A stretch of 64,000 nucleotides of DNA from Dehalococcoidia bacterium (lineage in GTDB: Bacteria > Chloroflexota > Dehalococcoidia > DSTF01 > JACRBR01), in NCBI GenBank assembly GCA_021731085.1, contig JAKFYB010000013.1, positions 152,125-216,124 of the forward strand. Direction: 5' to 3'. Of the stretch, positions 23,413 to 31,798 are shown piece by piece. The notes under the pieces were generated by a model. That model saw only the letters and a list, made by a program, of their open reading frames with translations. It did not search any database and was not told the DNA's origin. Positions within the stretch are counted from its first letter, which is position 1. Every line of letters starts with the position of its first letter. Made by a program: the position numbers and the translations under genes.

Positions 23413-24075
23413 TCAAGAAGCAGGGACGACGAGCGTGACGGACGTGTTGCTCCCACCTTCGGTACCGGCAGCCGGACTCTGCGACGCTACGACCCCAGGC
23501 GTCCCGTCCGCGCTCTCGGTCTCGACGACCACGTAGCTGAGTCCTGCTTGCTCTAGCGCAACGATCGCGTCTTCTGTCCGCACACCGGCAAGATCCGGCA
23601 CTTCACCTTCCGTGATCTCCCCGACTGGCCGACCAACGCCGACGTCACCACCACCTTCGCCTTCGACGACGGCCGTGGACGGCGGATTCGTGACGGTTTC
23701 ACTCCCATCGCCATCCCCGCGGGAGAAGAACAGGAACGCGCCGGCAACAACGAGCAGCAGACCGACAACGCCCGCAAGCACCACGTTCATGTTCGCGGTC
23801 GAGGCGGGTGCCATCACTTCCGGCAGCGGCCGAATCACCGGCTCCTCCGTCTGCGACTGAAACAGTCGCATCAGTTCAGCCGGATTCAAGTTCAAGTACT
23901 GGGCATAGGTTCGAAGGAACGCGCGGCTGTACACCGGCGCCGGAAACACCTTCCAGTCCTCGCGTTCGAGGGCATCCAGATAGCGCTTCGAAATCCGCGT
24001 ATCGCGCTCCGCGTCCTCAAGGGTGAGGCCGCGCGCGACACGGGCTTGCGAGAGTGTGCGTCCGAGTTCGGGCAT
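23413..24075 (-). CDS. RodZ-like protein: HTH, membrane helix, PASTA domain
   Basis: This is a 220-residue protein. Residues about 4-70 form a RodZ-type helix-turn-helix (LGRTLSQARVARGLTLEDAE, YLDALEREDW, YSRAFLRTYAQYL). A membrane helix follows around residues 96-118. The outer part is a Gly/Glu-rich linker and one PASTA domain (VPDLAGVRTEDAIVALEQAGL to the end). PASTA domains bind peptidoglycan or muropeptides. RodZ normally connects MreB to the wall synthesis machinery, and a PASTA end would tie it directly to peptidoglycan. It lies upstream of rimO, a pairing known in Gram-positives. The start has a TACACT hexamer seven bases before the ATG and no ribosome site. Confidence 0.8.
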   Translation of the reverse strand: MPELGRTLSQARVARGLTLEDAERDTRISKRYLDALEREDWKVFPAPVYSRAFLRTYAQYLNLNPAELMRLFQSQTEEPVIRPLPEVMAPASTANMNVVLAGVVGLLLVVAGAFLFFSRGDGDGSETVTNPPSTAVVEGEGGGDVGVGRPVGEITEGEVPDLAGVRTEDAIVALEQAGLSYVVVETESADGTPGVVASQSPAAGTEGGSNTSVTLVVPAS

Positions 24076-24082
24076 TTGAAGC

Positions 24083-24088
24083 AGTGTA
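24083..24088 (-). promoter_or_regulatory. -10 element TACACT for the RodZ-like gene (leaderless)
   Basis: TACACT lies seven bases before the ATG, with no ribosome-binding site between. Confidence 0.45.
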
Positions 24089-24233
24089 CCGTTCTGGCAG
24101 GCAGTTGAGATGAGACTCGGCTGAATCTACCGTGAGCCTGTGCCACGATCAACGGCAGGTATCTCGCACGCGCCGTTGTTTCACCTGTGCTCAGATTCAC
24201 AAGCGGCAGTTTCGTCGGTTGACAAGCTAAGAA

Positions 24234-24602
24234 TTAGTCCATTCCAAGCTCCTCCAGCCGCTCGTCGTCGATGCCAAAGAAGTGCGCCAGCTCATGCAGG
24301 ACGGTGACCCGTATCTCGGCCATCAGCTCATCGTCCTCCGGAAAGTCCTCCTCGAGCGGCTCCTGATAAATATGGATGACGTCCGGCGCGACGAGGTTAT
24401 ATCCGCTGTCCCGCTCCGTCAGCGGGATGCCGCGATAGAAGCCATACATCGACTCGTGCGGCGCTAGGTCAGCGTCCTCAAGGTCATCCGGCGAGGGACG
24501 GCGCGTCACGACAATGTCGACTTGCTTGAGATGCTCGGCGAAAGGTTCCGGGATGCCTTCGAGGGCCGCACGTATCAGTTCAATGAAGCGAGCGCGATCC
24601 AC
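24234..24602 (-). CDS. zincin-like metallopeptidase (DUF1025 / PF06262 type)
   Basis: The family-consistent start is GTG 24602 (VDRARFIELIRAALEGIP), giving 122 residues. The longer frame upstream overlaps the preceding gene. It has the minimal zinc protease signature HELAHFFGIDDERLEELG near its end (HExxHxxG, with a following Asp) after VHIYQEPLEE-like acidic segments. The family is called metallopeptidase or zincin-like 1; the substrate is unknown. The start codon is seven bases after the stop of the paralogue gene at 24610, so they form an operon. A clear ribosome site is not visible, and translation coupling is likely. Confidence 0.85.
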   Translation of the reverse strand: MDRARFIELIRAALEGIPEPFAEHLKQVDIVVTRRPSPDDLEDADLAPHESMYGFYRGIPLTERDSGYNLVAPDVIHIYQEPLEEDFPEDDELMAEIRVTVLHELAHFFGIDDERLEELGMD

Positions 24603-24609
24603 GGGCGTG

Positions 24610-25050
24610 CTACCTGTGTTGCGCGGGCCAGAGGGTGCGATACCCCTCGCCGCCAATCGCATTGACGACCTCCATCCGCTCCAGCCGCAGAAGCTCGTCG
24701 AAGATGTCGTCGCATTCTTCGGCAACCACGGGGTAGCCGCTGTCGCTCATCCGATCGATGATCGCCGCCCAGATCCCTGTTTCGCGCAGCGTCTGAACGT
24801 AGCGCGGCCACCAGATTGCGCTGATCTTCGGCGGCAGCTTGAAGCGTGGTCGAAGCACCTTCAGGCTCTTGAACCGCTCTTCTGCGCTTTCCACCTTCGG
24901 CACGATCTTGATCATCGGCGCGTCGTGATCACTGAACCGGTTGTCGATGAGCAGGCGCATCGGAATCGTCACGAAGCGAAACGCGACGACATCTGATCCG
25001 CGAACGGTTCGCAGAATGGCATCACGATCGAGCCGGTACTCGTTGTCCAC
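24610..25050 (-). CDS. uncharacterised protein, paralogue of the gene at 15574-16089
   Basis: The start is taken as GTG 25050, preceded by GGAG at seven bases, giving 146 residues. The open frame continues far upstream, but that part overlaps the divergent ribF gene. The product begins with D-N-E-Y-R-L-D, matching the start of the paralogue, and shares the PMI-x-x-VP, EERF-x-SL, RPRF, WP-x-Y and GIW blocks. It has no membrane helix or signal peptide, and no named family fits. It is first in an operon with the zincin-type peptidase. It lacks the acidic tail of the other copy. Confidence 0.7.
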   Translation of the reverse strand: MDNEYRLDRDAILRTVRGSDVVAFRFVTIPMRLLIDNRFSDHDAPMIKIVPKVESAEERFKSLKVLRPRFKLPPKISAIWWPRYVQTLRETGIWAAIIDRMSDSGYPVVAEECDDIFDELLRLERMEVVNAIGGEGYRTLWPAQHR

Positions 25051-25180
25051 AATCAGCTCCAGGAGTGGGGTTCGACGCGGCAGTCTAGCATCAGGCCGCC
25101 CTACGTCCCCGCATCCGTGCTGCAACAAGCGTGTCAACAAATCGCCCGTTCCCAACCTGTAGCCTCGCGCCGCATCGCTG

Positions 25181-25186
25181 TACCCT
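25181..25186 (+). promoter_or_regulatory. -10-like element TACCCT for ribF (leaderless)
   Basis: TACCCT is six bases before the ribF ATG, and no ribosome-binding site is present. The hexamer is identical to that of rimO. Confidence 0.4.
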
Positions 25187-25192
25187 GCGCAG

Positions 25193-26134
25193 ATGTCTCT
25201 CGCCCACGATGAACTCTCTCGCCACGCGACCGGCCGACCGAGCGCGATCACGCTCGGTGTCTTCGACGGCGTGCACCGTGGCCACACACACTTGATCGCG
25301 GGCCTCAAGCGCCGCGCGGCCACACGAGAGTTCGCGAGTGGCATCGTGACCCTGCATCCTTCACCGATACAGGTACTCCGGCCAACGGCGCGCGTCGCGT
25401 ATATCACCAGCCTCGAGGAGCGCATCGAGCTTCTGCGTGCGACTGACGTCGACTTCGTCGCGCCGTTGACCTTCACGTCGGAGGTCGCGGAGCTATCGGC
25501 GCACGACTTCCTCGCGATGCTGCACGACGCGCTCAACATGAAGTACATCCTCATGGGACCGGACAACGCGTTCGGTCGGGGTCGCGAGGGCACCCCCCTG
25601 CGCGTCGCGGAGATAGGCGCAGAGCTCGGGTTCGAGTTGGAGGTACTGGATGATCCGCTCGATGGCGACAGCGGACGCGTGAGCGCCACCGCAATTCGTA
25701 CCGCAATCGCGGATGGCGACATGGAAACGGCGGCGGAACTCCTCGGCCGCGCTTACTCCTTGCGCGGTCCCGTAGTGCACGGCATGGAGCGCGGGCGGAC
25801 GATCGGCTTCCCCACAGCGAACATCGCGATCACGCCGGATCGCGCGCTGCCCGCGTACGGCGTGTACGTGACGCGCGCGCACGTCGGCGGCGAGTCGTAC
25901 ATGGGCGCGACCAACATCGGCATCAAGCCCACATTCGACAACGAGCTGCCGTCTGTCGAAACGTACTTGCTGGACTTCGAGGGCGACCTCTACGGCCGCG
26001 AGCTTCGCGTGGAGATGCTCCATCGGCTGCGCGGCGAGGTGAAGTTCGACGGCATGGACGAGCTCGTAGACGCGATCGCGGCCGATGTCGAAGCAACGCG
26101 GGTATATTTCGCGACCGGTACGGGCCGGCCTTAG
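25193..26134 (+). CDS. ribF: bifunctional riboflavin kinase / FAD synthetase
   Basis: This is a 313-residue protein with both RibF domains. The N-terminal FAD synthetase nucleotidyltransferase domain has TLGVFDGVHRGHTHLI (the HxGH-type motif) and FTSEVAELSAHDFL with FGRGREG. The C-terminal riboflavin kinase domain has GRAYSLRGPVVHGMERGRTIGFPTANI with the PTAN motif that binds magnesium-ATP, and GVYVTRAHV with NIGIKPTF. It makes FMN from riboflavin, then FAD. It is transcribed alone; its stop overlaps the convergent small membrane protein's stop by four bases. Confidence 0.92.
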   Translation: MSLAHDELSRHATGRPSAITLGVFDGVHRGHTHLIAGLKRRAATREFASGIVTLHPSPIQVLRPTARVAYITSLEERIELLRATDVDFVAPLTFTSEVAELSAHDFLAMLHDALNMKYILMGPDNAFGRGREGTPLRVAEIGAELGFELEVLDDPLDGDSGRVSATAIRTAIADGDMETAAELLGRAYSLRGPVVHGMERGRTIGFPTANIAITPDRALPAYGVYVTRAHVGGESYMGATNIGIKPTFDNELPSVETYLLDFEGDLYGRELRVEMLHRLRGEVKFDGMDELVDAIAADVEATRVYFATGTGRP

Positions 26135-26340
26135 CGGAAGACCTGCTTGACGAAGGGTGAAATCTTCGACGCGATCGCCGTCGCGGTCTTTGATGGCTTG
26201 CCGGAAGGGAGCATCGCGACGATTGCCCATGGAAGCAACAGGATGAGTGTGCGCTTGATCGTCCAAGGGGTCGCCTGGAATGTGAATCTATAGTCGTACG
26301 GCAGCTCGATTGTTTTGCGGATTACGGGTTCGCTTGGCAT
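26131..26340 (-). CDS. small single-helix membrane protein
   Basis: This is a 69-residue protein from an ATG with an excellent GGAGGTGAG ribosome site. One hydrophobic helix (LILLLPWAIVAML, about residues 31-44) sits between charged ends. No motif or family is recognised. It lies 37 nt downstream of fabF on the same strand, so it may be the last gene of the fabD-fabF operon. The good ribosome site and the lack of any other gene in the space support it being real. Confidence 0.6.
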   Translation of the reverse strand: MPSEPVIRKTIELPYDYRFTFQATPWTIKRTLILLLPWAIVAMLPSGKPSKTATAIASKISPFVKQVFR

Positions 26341-26377
26341 CTCACCTCCACCTTCGCACCGCGCGCGTTCGGCGAAC

Positions 26378-27643
26378 TCAGTCCTCGTATCGCTGGAAAA
26401 TCACGCTCGCATTGTGCCCACCAAGGCCGACAGAGTTGTTGAGCGCGACGCGGACCTCGGTCTGGCGGGCTTCGTTGGGCACATAGTCAAGGTCGCAGTC
26501 GGGATCCGGTACTTCGTAATTGATCGTGGGCGGGATGGTCCCGGTGCGAATCGCCTGCACACACGCGATTGCTTCGAGCGCTCCGGCGCCCCCCATCAGG
26601 TGGCCATGCATCGCCTTCGTAGAACTGATCGCTAGCCGATACGCGTGCTCCCCAAACGTCGTCTTGATGGCGGCCGTCTCAGCCCGGTCGTTCAGGGCTG
26701 TCCCAGTGCCGTGCGGGTTGATGTAGTCGACTTCTTCCGGCGCCATGCCCGCCTTGTCAAGCGCGCGCTTCATCGCCATCGCTGAACCACGTCCTGTTTC
26801 GAGCGACGCGACCATATCGTGTGCATCGTTGCTGGATGCGTAACCCACGACCTCCGCGTAGATCTCCGCACCCCGCGCCTTCGCGGAGTCGAGCGACTCC
26901 AACACCATCGCGGCCGCCCCCTGCCCCACGACGAACCCGTCACGCCGCTTGTCGAACGGCTTGCAGGCGCGCTCCGGATGCTCGGCGTCATTCGCCAGCG
27001 CGCGAAGGGCGTGGAACCCTGCGTAGAGGATGGGAAGCAGCGGATTGTCAGTGCCGCCAGCGACTACGGCCTCCGCGTCACCTCGCCTGACCGTTTCCCA
27101 TGCCTCACCGATCGAACCGGTGCCCGTTGAGCATGCTGAAGCAACCGCCATGTTCGGTCCGGCCGCGCCGATGTGGATCGCCACCTGCCCTGACGCTGCG
27201 TCCGGAAGGATGCTTGAGATCGTGAACGGACTGATGCGCCGATACCCACTCTTGAGGAAGGTCTCGTTCTGGTTGATCAAGAAGCCGTAACCGCCGCCAG
27301 CGGAGCCGAAGACTACGCCGACGCTGTCGCGATTGCCGTCATCGATCACGAGCCCGGCATCGGCGACCGCTTCCTGCGCAGACACGACGGCGTACTGGAC
27401 GTTCTCGTCCATCCGGCGCAGATCCTTCGCCGGAATCACCGCCTCAGGGTGGAAGTCGCGAACCTCCCCGCCGATCTTCACCTCGAACTCGCTGACGTCG
27501 AACTGTGTAAGCTCGCGGATGCCGCTGCGGCCCTCGACCATCGACTGCCACGCATCGCGCCAGTTGTTGCCAAGGGGGCAGACCGTCCCCATGCCCGTCA
27601 CAACGACGCGCCTGTTTGGGAGCGACTCCGGGCGCTTAGCCAA
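26378..27643 (-). CDS. fabF: beta-ketoacyl-ACP synthase II (FabF)
   Basis: Condensing enzyme of fatty acid elongation. The catalytic Cys is in ASACSTGTGSIGEA; the two His residues are in NPHGTGTALNDRAE and TKAMHGHLMGGAGALE, giving the Cys-His-His triad. It begins RRVVVTGMGTVCPLGN as expected. I used the TTG at 27643, which overlaps the fabD stop by eight bases and gives 421 residues; another TTG at 27664 is possible. Overlap with fabD implies coupled translation. acpP and fabG, often found between fabD and fabF, are absent here. Confidence 0.92.
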   Translation of the reverse strand: MAKRPESLPNRRVVVTGMGTVCPLGNNWRDAWQSMVEGRSGIRELTQFDVSEFEVKIGGEVRDFHPEAVIPAKDLRRMDENVQYAVVSAQEAVADAGLVIDDGNRDSVGVVFGSAGGGYGFLINQNETFLKSGYRRISPFTISSILPDAASGQVAIHIGAAGPNMAVASACSTGTGSIGEAWETVRRGDAEAVVAGGTDNPLLPILYAGFHALRALANDAEHPERACKPFDKRRDGFVVGQGAAAMVLESLDSAKARGAEIYAEVVGYASSNDAHDMVASLETGRGSAMAMKRALDKAGMAPEEVDYINPHGTGTALNDRAETAAIKTTFGEHAYRLAISSTKAMHGHLMGGAGALEAIACVQAIRTGTIPPTINYEVPDPDCDLDYVPNEARQTEVRVALNNSVGLGGHNASVIFQRYED

Positions 27644-28628
27644 GGTGCAACTCGGCGGTCTCAATCTTCGGCAGACTAGGCGCTAGCTCCGCCCACTGCG
27701 CATCATCGAAGATGTCGATCATCTTCGCGTCGCGGTCGAGGCGGCGGCTGATGTTGCTGAGGACGTGGCCCGGACCTACTTCGAAGAACGCAGAGGCGCC
27801 CATTTTGCGCATCTCAAGAAACGCGCGCATCCAGTTGATCGCTCCCGTCATCTGATCCGACAGCTCCTGCCGAACCTCATCGGCCGTCGTCAGCGCGCGG
27901 CCCGTCAGGCTGGAGACGATCGGGAACCTCGGGTCGTGAAACTCCGTCGCGTCGATTGAAGCCCGAAGTTCTTCGCGTGCCTCCGCCATCTTCGGGAAGT
28001 GACCCGGCACGGAAATCGGCAGCGTCACGACGCGGCCACGTTCCTTCATCGCTTCGACAGCGCGACCGAGCGCCGCGAGCGTACCAGAGATGACGGTCTG
28101 TCCTGGGGCGTTTACGGCTGCCACACCAACATCGCCATCAGGCGACACGCTTTCGCAGACATCCCGCACATCCTGATCCGATGGACCGATGACGCTCGCC
28201 ATGCCGCCCGGCCGCTTCTTCGACCACTTGGTCATGATGCGTCCGCGCTCGCGCACAAGCGTCAACGCGTCGGCAAACGAGAGCGAACCGGCCGCAGCTG
28301 CAGCAGAGAACTGCCCGAAGCTGTGCCCAGAGCCATGCGACGGTCGAATCTGCCGCCCGAACTGCTCTGCACGCTCCCGCAGATACGTCAGGTGCGCCCA
28401 ACTCACCGCGAGAATCGCTGGCTGCGTTGTCGTCGTCTTCGATAGCTGTTTCTCGGAGCCCTCCATCACGAGCGTCGTGACATCAATCCCGAGCACGTCA
28501 CCCGCTTCCGCAAAGACTTGCCCCGCCATCGGCGACGCCTCAGCGATGCGCCGACCCATGCCCGCATGTTGCGAGCCCTGGCCAGGGAAAATGAGCGCAA
28601 GCTTGGATGGGGTTGTCGTGGATTCCAT
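27636..28628 (-). CDS. fabD: malonyl-CoA:ACP transacylase (FabD)
   Basis: This is a 330-residue acyltransferase that loads malonate on acyl carrier protein. LALIFPGQGSQHAGMG is the typical start, GHSFGQFSAAAAAG carries the nucleophile Ser (GxSxG form GHSFG), and an Arg (VRERGRIM) and a His (SVPGHFPKM) complete the usual active-site set. The ATG at 28628 is taken; a start further upstream, near 28697, would add about 20 residues and is not supported by family alignment. No strong ribosome site is visible. It is divergent from argF and is followed by fabF. Confidence 0.88.
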   Translation of the reverse strand: MESTTTPSKLALIFPGQGSQHAGMGRRIAEASPMAGQVFAEAGDVLGIDVTTLVMEGSEKQLSKTTTTQPAILAVSWAHLTYLRERAEQFGRQIRPSHGSGHSFGQFSAAAAAGSLSFADALTLVRERGRIMTKWSKKRPGGMASVIGPSDQDVRDVCESVSPDGDVGVAAVNAPGQTVISGTLAALGRAVEAMKERGRVVTLPISVPGHFPKMAEAREELRASIDATEFHDPRFPIVSSLTGRALTTADEVRQELSDQMTGAINWMRAFLEMRKMGASAFFEVGPGHVLSNISRRLDRDAKMIDIFDDAQWAELAPSLPKIETAELHLG

Positions 28629-28770
28629 AGCGGCTTTCGAGAGCGGGATCTCGACGTTTGCTCCGGATCGGATCATATCACAGCTCACAGTACTCAAGAC
28701 CGCCTATGGAAGGGCGAACACGACCGTTAGTCAATCCAGATCAATGTCAACCAGCGAAGCCGTCGGTCGT

Positions 28771-28776
28771 TATACT
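28771..28776 (+). promoter_or_regulatory. -10 element TATACT for argF (leaderless)
   Basis: TATACT (5 of 6 to consensus) is eight bases before the argF ATG and no Shine-Dalgarno sequence exists, so the transcript should begin at or near the start codon. Confidence 0.5.
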
Positions 28777-28784
28777 CAAGTCCC

Positions 28785-29732
28785 ATGACAGCATCCGAAG
28801 ACGCCCTCAAGGGACGCAATCTTCTCTCCATCGCCGAACTCAACGCCGACGAGGTGGAACTGCTGCTGCGCACTGCGCTCAGCCTGAAGCGCGACGGCGG
28901 CGGCCACGATATTCTGCGCAACAAGACCCTCGCGCTTATCTTCGAGAAGCCATCGCTCCGGACTCGCGTGAGCTTTGACGTCGCGATGCAAGAGTTGGGC
29001 GGCCACGCCATCTATCTCAGCCAGGCCGAAGTCGGTCTCGGCCAGCGTGAGCCCGTATCCGACGTCGCGCGCGTCCTCAGCCGCTACGTCGATGTCATCG
29101 CGGCACGCACGTACTCGCACGAGACGCTCCTGAACCTCGCACGCTTCGCCGACGTACCCGTGATCAACGCCCTTTCCGACGAGGAGCATCCCTGCCAGGC
29201 ACTCGCCGACCTGCTGACCGTGCGCGAGCGCTTCGACTCACTTCGAGGCGTGCGGCTGGCATTCGTCGGCGATGGCTTCAACGTCGCGCAGTCGCTGGCC
29301 GAAGGCGCCGCCCTCGCTGGCATGAGCTTCGCAATGGCTTCGCCGGAGGGCTACAGCCTGCCGGACGCAGTACAGAACATGATCGCCGAGACGGCAGCGG
29401 CAAACGGTGGCCGCGCCGACTTCTACGACTCAGCGGCGGACGCGGTCCAGGACGCCGACGTCGTCTACACCGATGTCTGGGCCAGCATGGGCCAGGAGGA
29501 CAGCTACACCGCCCGCAAGGAAGCGTTCACCGGCTACGCGATCACCGCCGACCTGATGGCGCTCGCAAAGCCAACCGCCATCTTCATGCACGACCTGCCA
29601 GCCCACCGCGGCGAAGAAGTGATGGAGGATGTCATCGAAGGGCCGCAATCGGTCGTGTTCGACCAGGCCGAGAACCGTCTCCACGCACAAAAGGCCATCC
29701 TCGCACTGACTGCGGGCGAGCATGCGCGGTAG
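28785..29732 (+). CDS. argF: ornithine carbamoyltransferase, with Asp in place of the active-site Cys
   Basis: This is a 315-residue enzyme of arginine synthesis that joins carbamoyl phosphate and ornithine to citrulline. The carbamoyl phosphate site SxRTR appears as EKPSLRTRVSF; HPCQ is in EHPCQALADLL; the ornithine loop VYTDVWASMGQE holds the Asp and SMG motif that separate OTCases from ATCases. The usual HCLPAHRGEEV is MHDLPAHRGEEV, with Asp (D270) where nearly all OTCases have the catalytic Cys. Everything else is standard, so it is probably still an OTCase, but the substitution is notable. The stop is 12 nt before cdaA. Confidence 0.88.
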   Translation: MTASEDALKGRNLLSIAELNADEVELLLRTALSLKRDGGGHDILRNKTLALIFEKPSLRTRVSFDVAMQELGGHAIYLSQAEVGLGQREPVSDVARVLSRYVDVIAARTYSHETLLNLARFADVPVINALSDEEHPCQALADLLTVRERFDSLRGVRLAFVGDGFNVAQSLAEGAALAGMSFAMASPEGYSLPDAVQNMIAETAAANGGRADFYDSAADAVQDADVVYTDVWASMGQEDSYTARKEAFTGYAITADLMALAKPTAIFMHDLPAHRGEEVMEDVIEGPQSVVFDQAENRLHAQKAILALTAGEHAR

Positions 29733-29744
29733 GTCGCCCGAACC

Positions 29745-30536
29745 ATGAGCGACATCACCGACTTCCTACGCGACAACTTTCAGCAATTCGATGCCGCCGC
29801 CGCGCTCGAGGTCACCATCATCTCGCTGCTGTTGTTCTGGCTGCTGCTGCTGCTGCGTGGCACCACAGCGATGGCCGTTATCCGCGGCGCCTTCATCCTG
29901 TTCCTCGGAGCCGTCTTGCTGGTGCAAGCCTTCGATCTGCCGGTGCTGGATTTCATAATCCGAAACTCCTTCATAGGGCTCCTCATCGCGATGCCGATCA
30001 TCTTCCAACCGGAGCTGCGCCGCGCCCTCGAGCGCGTCGGCCGCACGAGCGCGCGCGCATTCGGCGCCAGCCCCAGCAGCCTGCACACAATCGAGGCCGT
30101 CAATGTTGCCGCGTCCGACATGGCCCGCAAGCAGATCGGCGCCCTCATCGTCGTCGAGCGTGAGACAGGATTACAGGACTACATCGAGACCGGCATCCCT
30201 GTTGACGCCCTCACCTCGCCCGATCTCCTCGAGAGCATCTTCTACCCGAACTCGCCCCTCCACGATGGAGCCGTGATCGTGCGAGATGATCGCGTCGTCG
30301 CCGCCGGTGTCACGCTGCCACTCTCCGACAACACCTTCCCCGGCGAACTCGGCACACGTCACCGTGCTGCCCTCGGGATCTCCGAGCGCACAGACGCGGT
30401 CACGATCGTCGTGTCGGAGGAGACGGGCCGCATCTCTGTCACCGCTGATGGCCAGCTCCACGCCCGCCTTGATGAAGCGCACCTTCACGGCCTACTTGAA
30501 GCGCTCCTTGCCGGGCGCAAGAACGGGACGTCGTAA
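29745..30536 (+). CDS. cdaA: diadenylate cyclase CdaA
   Basis: Makes cyclic di-AMP from two ATP. The 263-residue protein has three N-terminal membrane helices (about residues 22-40, 44-60, 66-82) and a DisA_N catalytic domain. The DGA motif is D174-G175-A176 in LHDGAVIV and the RHR motif is R205-H206-R207 in GTRHRAALG; both are intact. It is followed at once by cdaR (TAATG overlap) and der (ATGA overlap), so it forms a tight operon. Unlike most Firmicutes, glmM does not follow cdaR here. Confidence 0.93.
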   Translation: MSDITDFLRDNFQQFDAAAALEVTIISLLLFWLLLLLRGTTAMAVIRGAFILFLGAVLLVQAFDLPVLDFIIRNSFIGLLIAMPIIFQPELRRALERVGRTSARAFGASPSSLHTIEAVNVAASDMARKQIGALIVVERETGLQDYIETGIPVDALTSPDLLESIFYPNSPLHDGAVIVRDDRVVAAGVTLPLSDNTFPGELGTRHRAALGISERTDAVTIVVSEETGRISVTADGQLHARLDEAHLHGLLEALLAGRKNGTS

Positions 30537-31798
30537 TGGAGTGGTTAAGGCGACTGCCGCGCGCACTCTGGTTCTTCGTCCGCGGGATGGTCACGTCGAT
30601 CGTCGGCAACATCAGCCTTGCGATCCTCTCCGTCGCCCTTGCGCTCAGCTTGTGGCTATTCGTCACAGATGCAGAGAACCCCACCGAACGCCAAACCTTC
30701 AACAGCGCGATCGAGATCTCGTTCGTGAACGTGCCGACGGATCTCGCGATCGCCAACGCATCCGCGAACACGGTTCGCATCGACATCGAAGCGCCCGAAA
30801 ACGAGCTCGAAGATCTCCGTGCCGCCGACTTCACGGCGGAAGTGAACCTTGGCGGCTTGCCCGCGGGCGATGCGGATGTGCCCGTCAGCGTGCGCTCAAC
30901 CAACAGCGACGTTCGCATCGTGCGTACGTCGCCGGAACAGGTGCAGGTAACGTTGGAGCCGCTACGCACGAAAGAAGTGCCCGTGCGCGTCGCCGTCGTC
31001 GGCTCACCGCAACAGGGCTTCGCGGCCGGCGCCCAATCCGTCGAACCTGACACTGCCACCGTAAGCGGCCCCCAGAGCCTCGTCGAGCTTGTCGATGCCG
31101 CCGTCGCCGAGGCGCCCGTAACCGGCCTGCGAGTCGACTTCGAAGAGGAGAGCGTCCCACTCCGTGCGCGTGATGCCCGGGGCGGCGAGATCGGGCGCAT
31201 CACGGTCTCGCCAGCGACCGCCGACGTCAGCGTCGAGATCGAACAGCGTGAGTTCAGTCTCGAGTTCACCGTCAGCCCGCTCATCAGCGGCGCCCCGGCA
31301 TTGGGTTACAACGTGACAGGCATTTCAGTTGATCCGCCGATCGTGACGGTCAGCGGGCCGCTTGGCGAACTGCAGTCGCTTGACCCGATCGCCGGGATCG
31401 CGACGGAGGAGATCGCGCTCGGCGACGCCCGCGCGACCGTCACGCGAACGGTCGATTTGGTTCTCCCGCCGGGCCTCACGGTCGCAGGATCCGACCAGGT
31501 GACTGTCACGATCAACATTGCCCCTGCGCGGGGTGAGGTATCGTTCCTTGTAGTACCCCAGGTGCGAAATGTTGGAGAGGGACTCGTCGTGACTCCATCC
31601 GGCGCGGTATTCGTGACGCTATCCGGCGATGTGCCGACGCTGCAGGCGATCACGCCCGAGTCGATCATCGTTGTCGCCGACGCGCAGGGGCTCGCGGAAG
31701 GCCTGCACATCGTCCCGCTCCAGGTGACCCCGCCCGGCGGCACGACGGTCGTGCGGGTTGAACCAGCGGAGCTGGGTATCGCCCTGACGCCCCGATGA
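30536..31798 (+). CDS. cdaR: YbbR-domain protein CdaR, regulator of CdaA
   Basis: This is a 420-residue protein with one N-terminal membrane helix (about residues 20-42, ILSVALALSLWLFV) followed by extracytoplasmic YbbR repeats; about four can be counted, each with a beta-rich unit ending in VTVSGP or similar (for example ATVSGPQSLVEL and VTVSGPLGELQSL). CdaR binds CdaA through its membrane part and tunes c-di-AMP synthesis, probably in response to the cell wall. The start ATG overlaps the cdaA stop by one base; the stop overlaps der by four. Confidence 0.88.
   Translation: MEWLRRLPRALWFFVRGMVTSIVGNISLAILSVALALSLWLFVTDAENPTERQTFNSAIEISFVNVPTDLAIANASANTVRIDIEAPENELEDLRAADFTAEVNLGGLPAGDADVPVSVRSTNSDVRIVRTSPEQVQVTLEPLRTKEVPVRVAVVGSPQQGFAAGAQSVEPDTATVSGPQSLVELVDAAVAEAPVTGLRVDFEEESVPLRARDARGGEIGRITVSPATADVSVEIEQREFSLEFTVSPLISGAPALGYNVTGISVDPPIVTVSGPLGELQSLDPIAGIATEEIALGDARATVTRTVDLVLPPGLTVAGSDQVTVTINIAPARGEVSFLVVPQVRNVGEGLVVTPSGAVFVTLSGDVPTLQAITPESIIVVADAQGLAEGLHIVPLQVTPPGGTTVVRVEPAELGIALTPR

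Noticed and set aside
25051-25722. Upstream extension of the 24610-25050 frame over ribF
   Set aside because: It is antisense to well-supported ribF. The paralogue at 15574 starts at the position aligned with GTG 25050.
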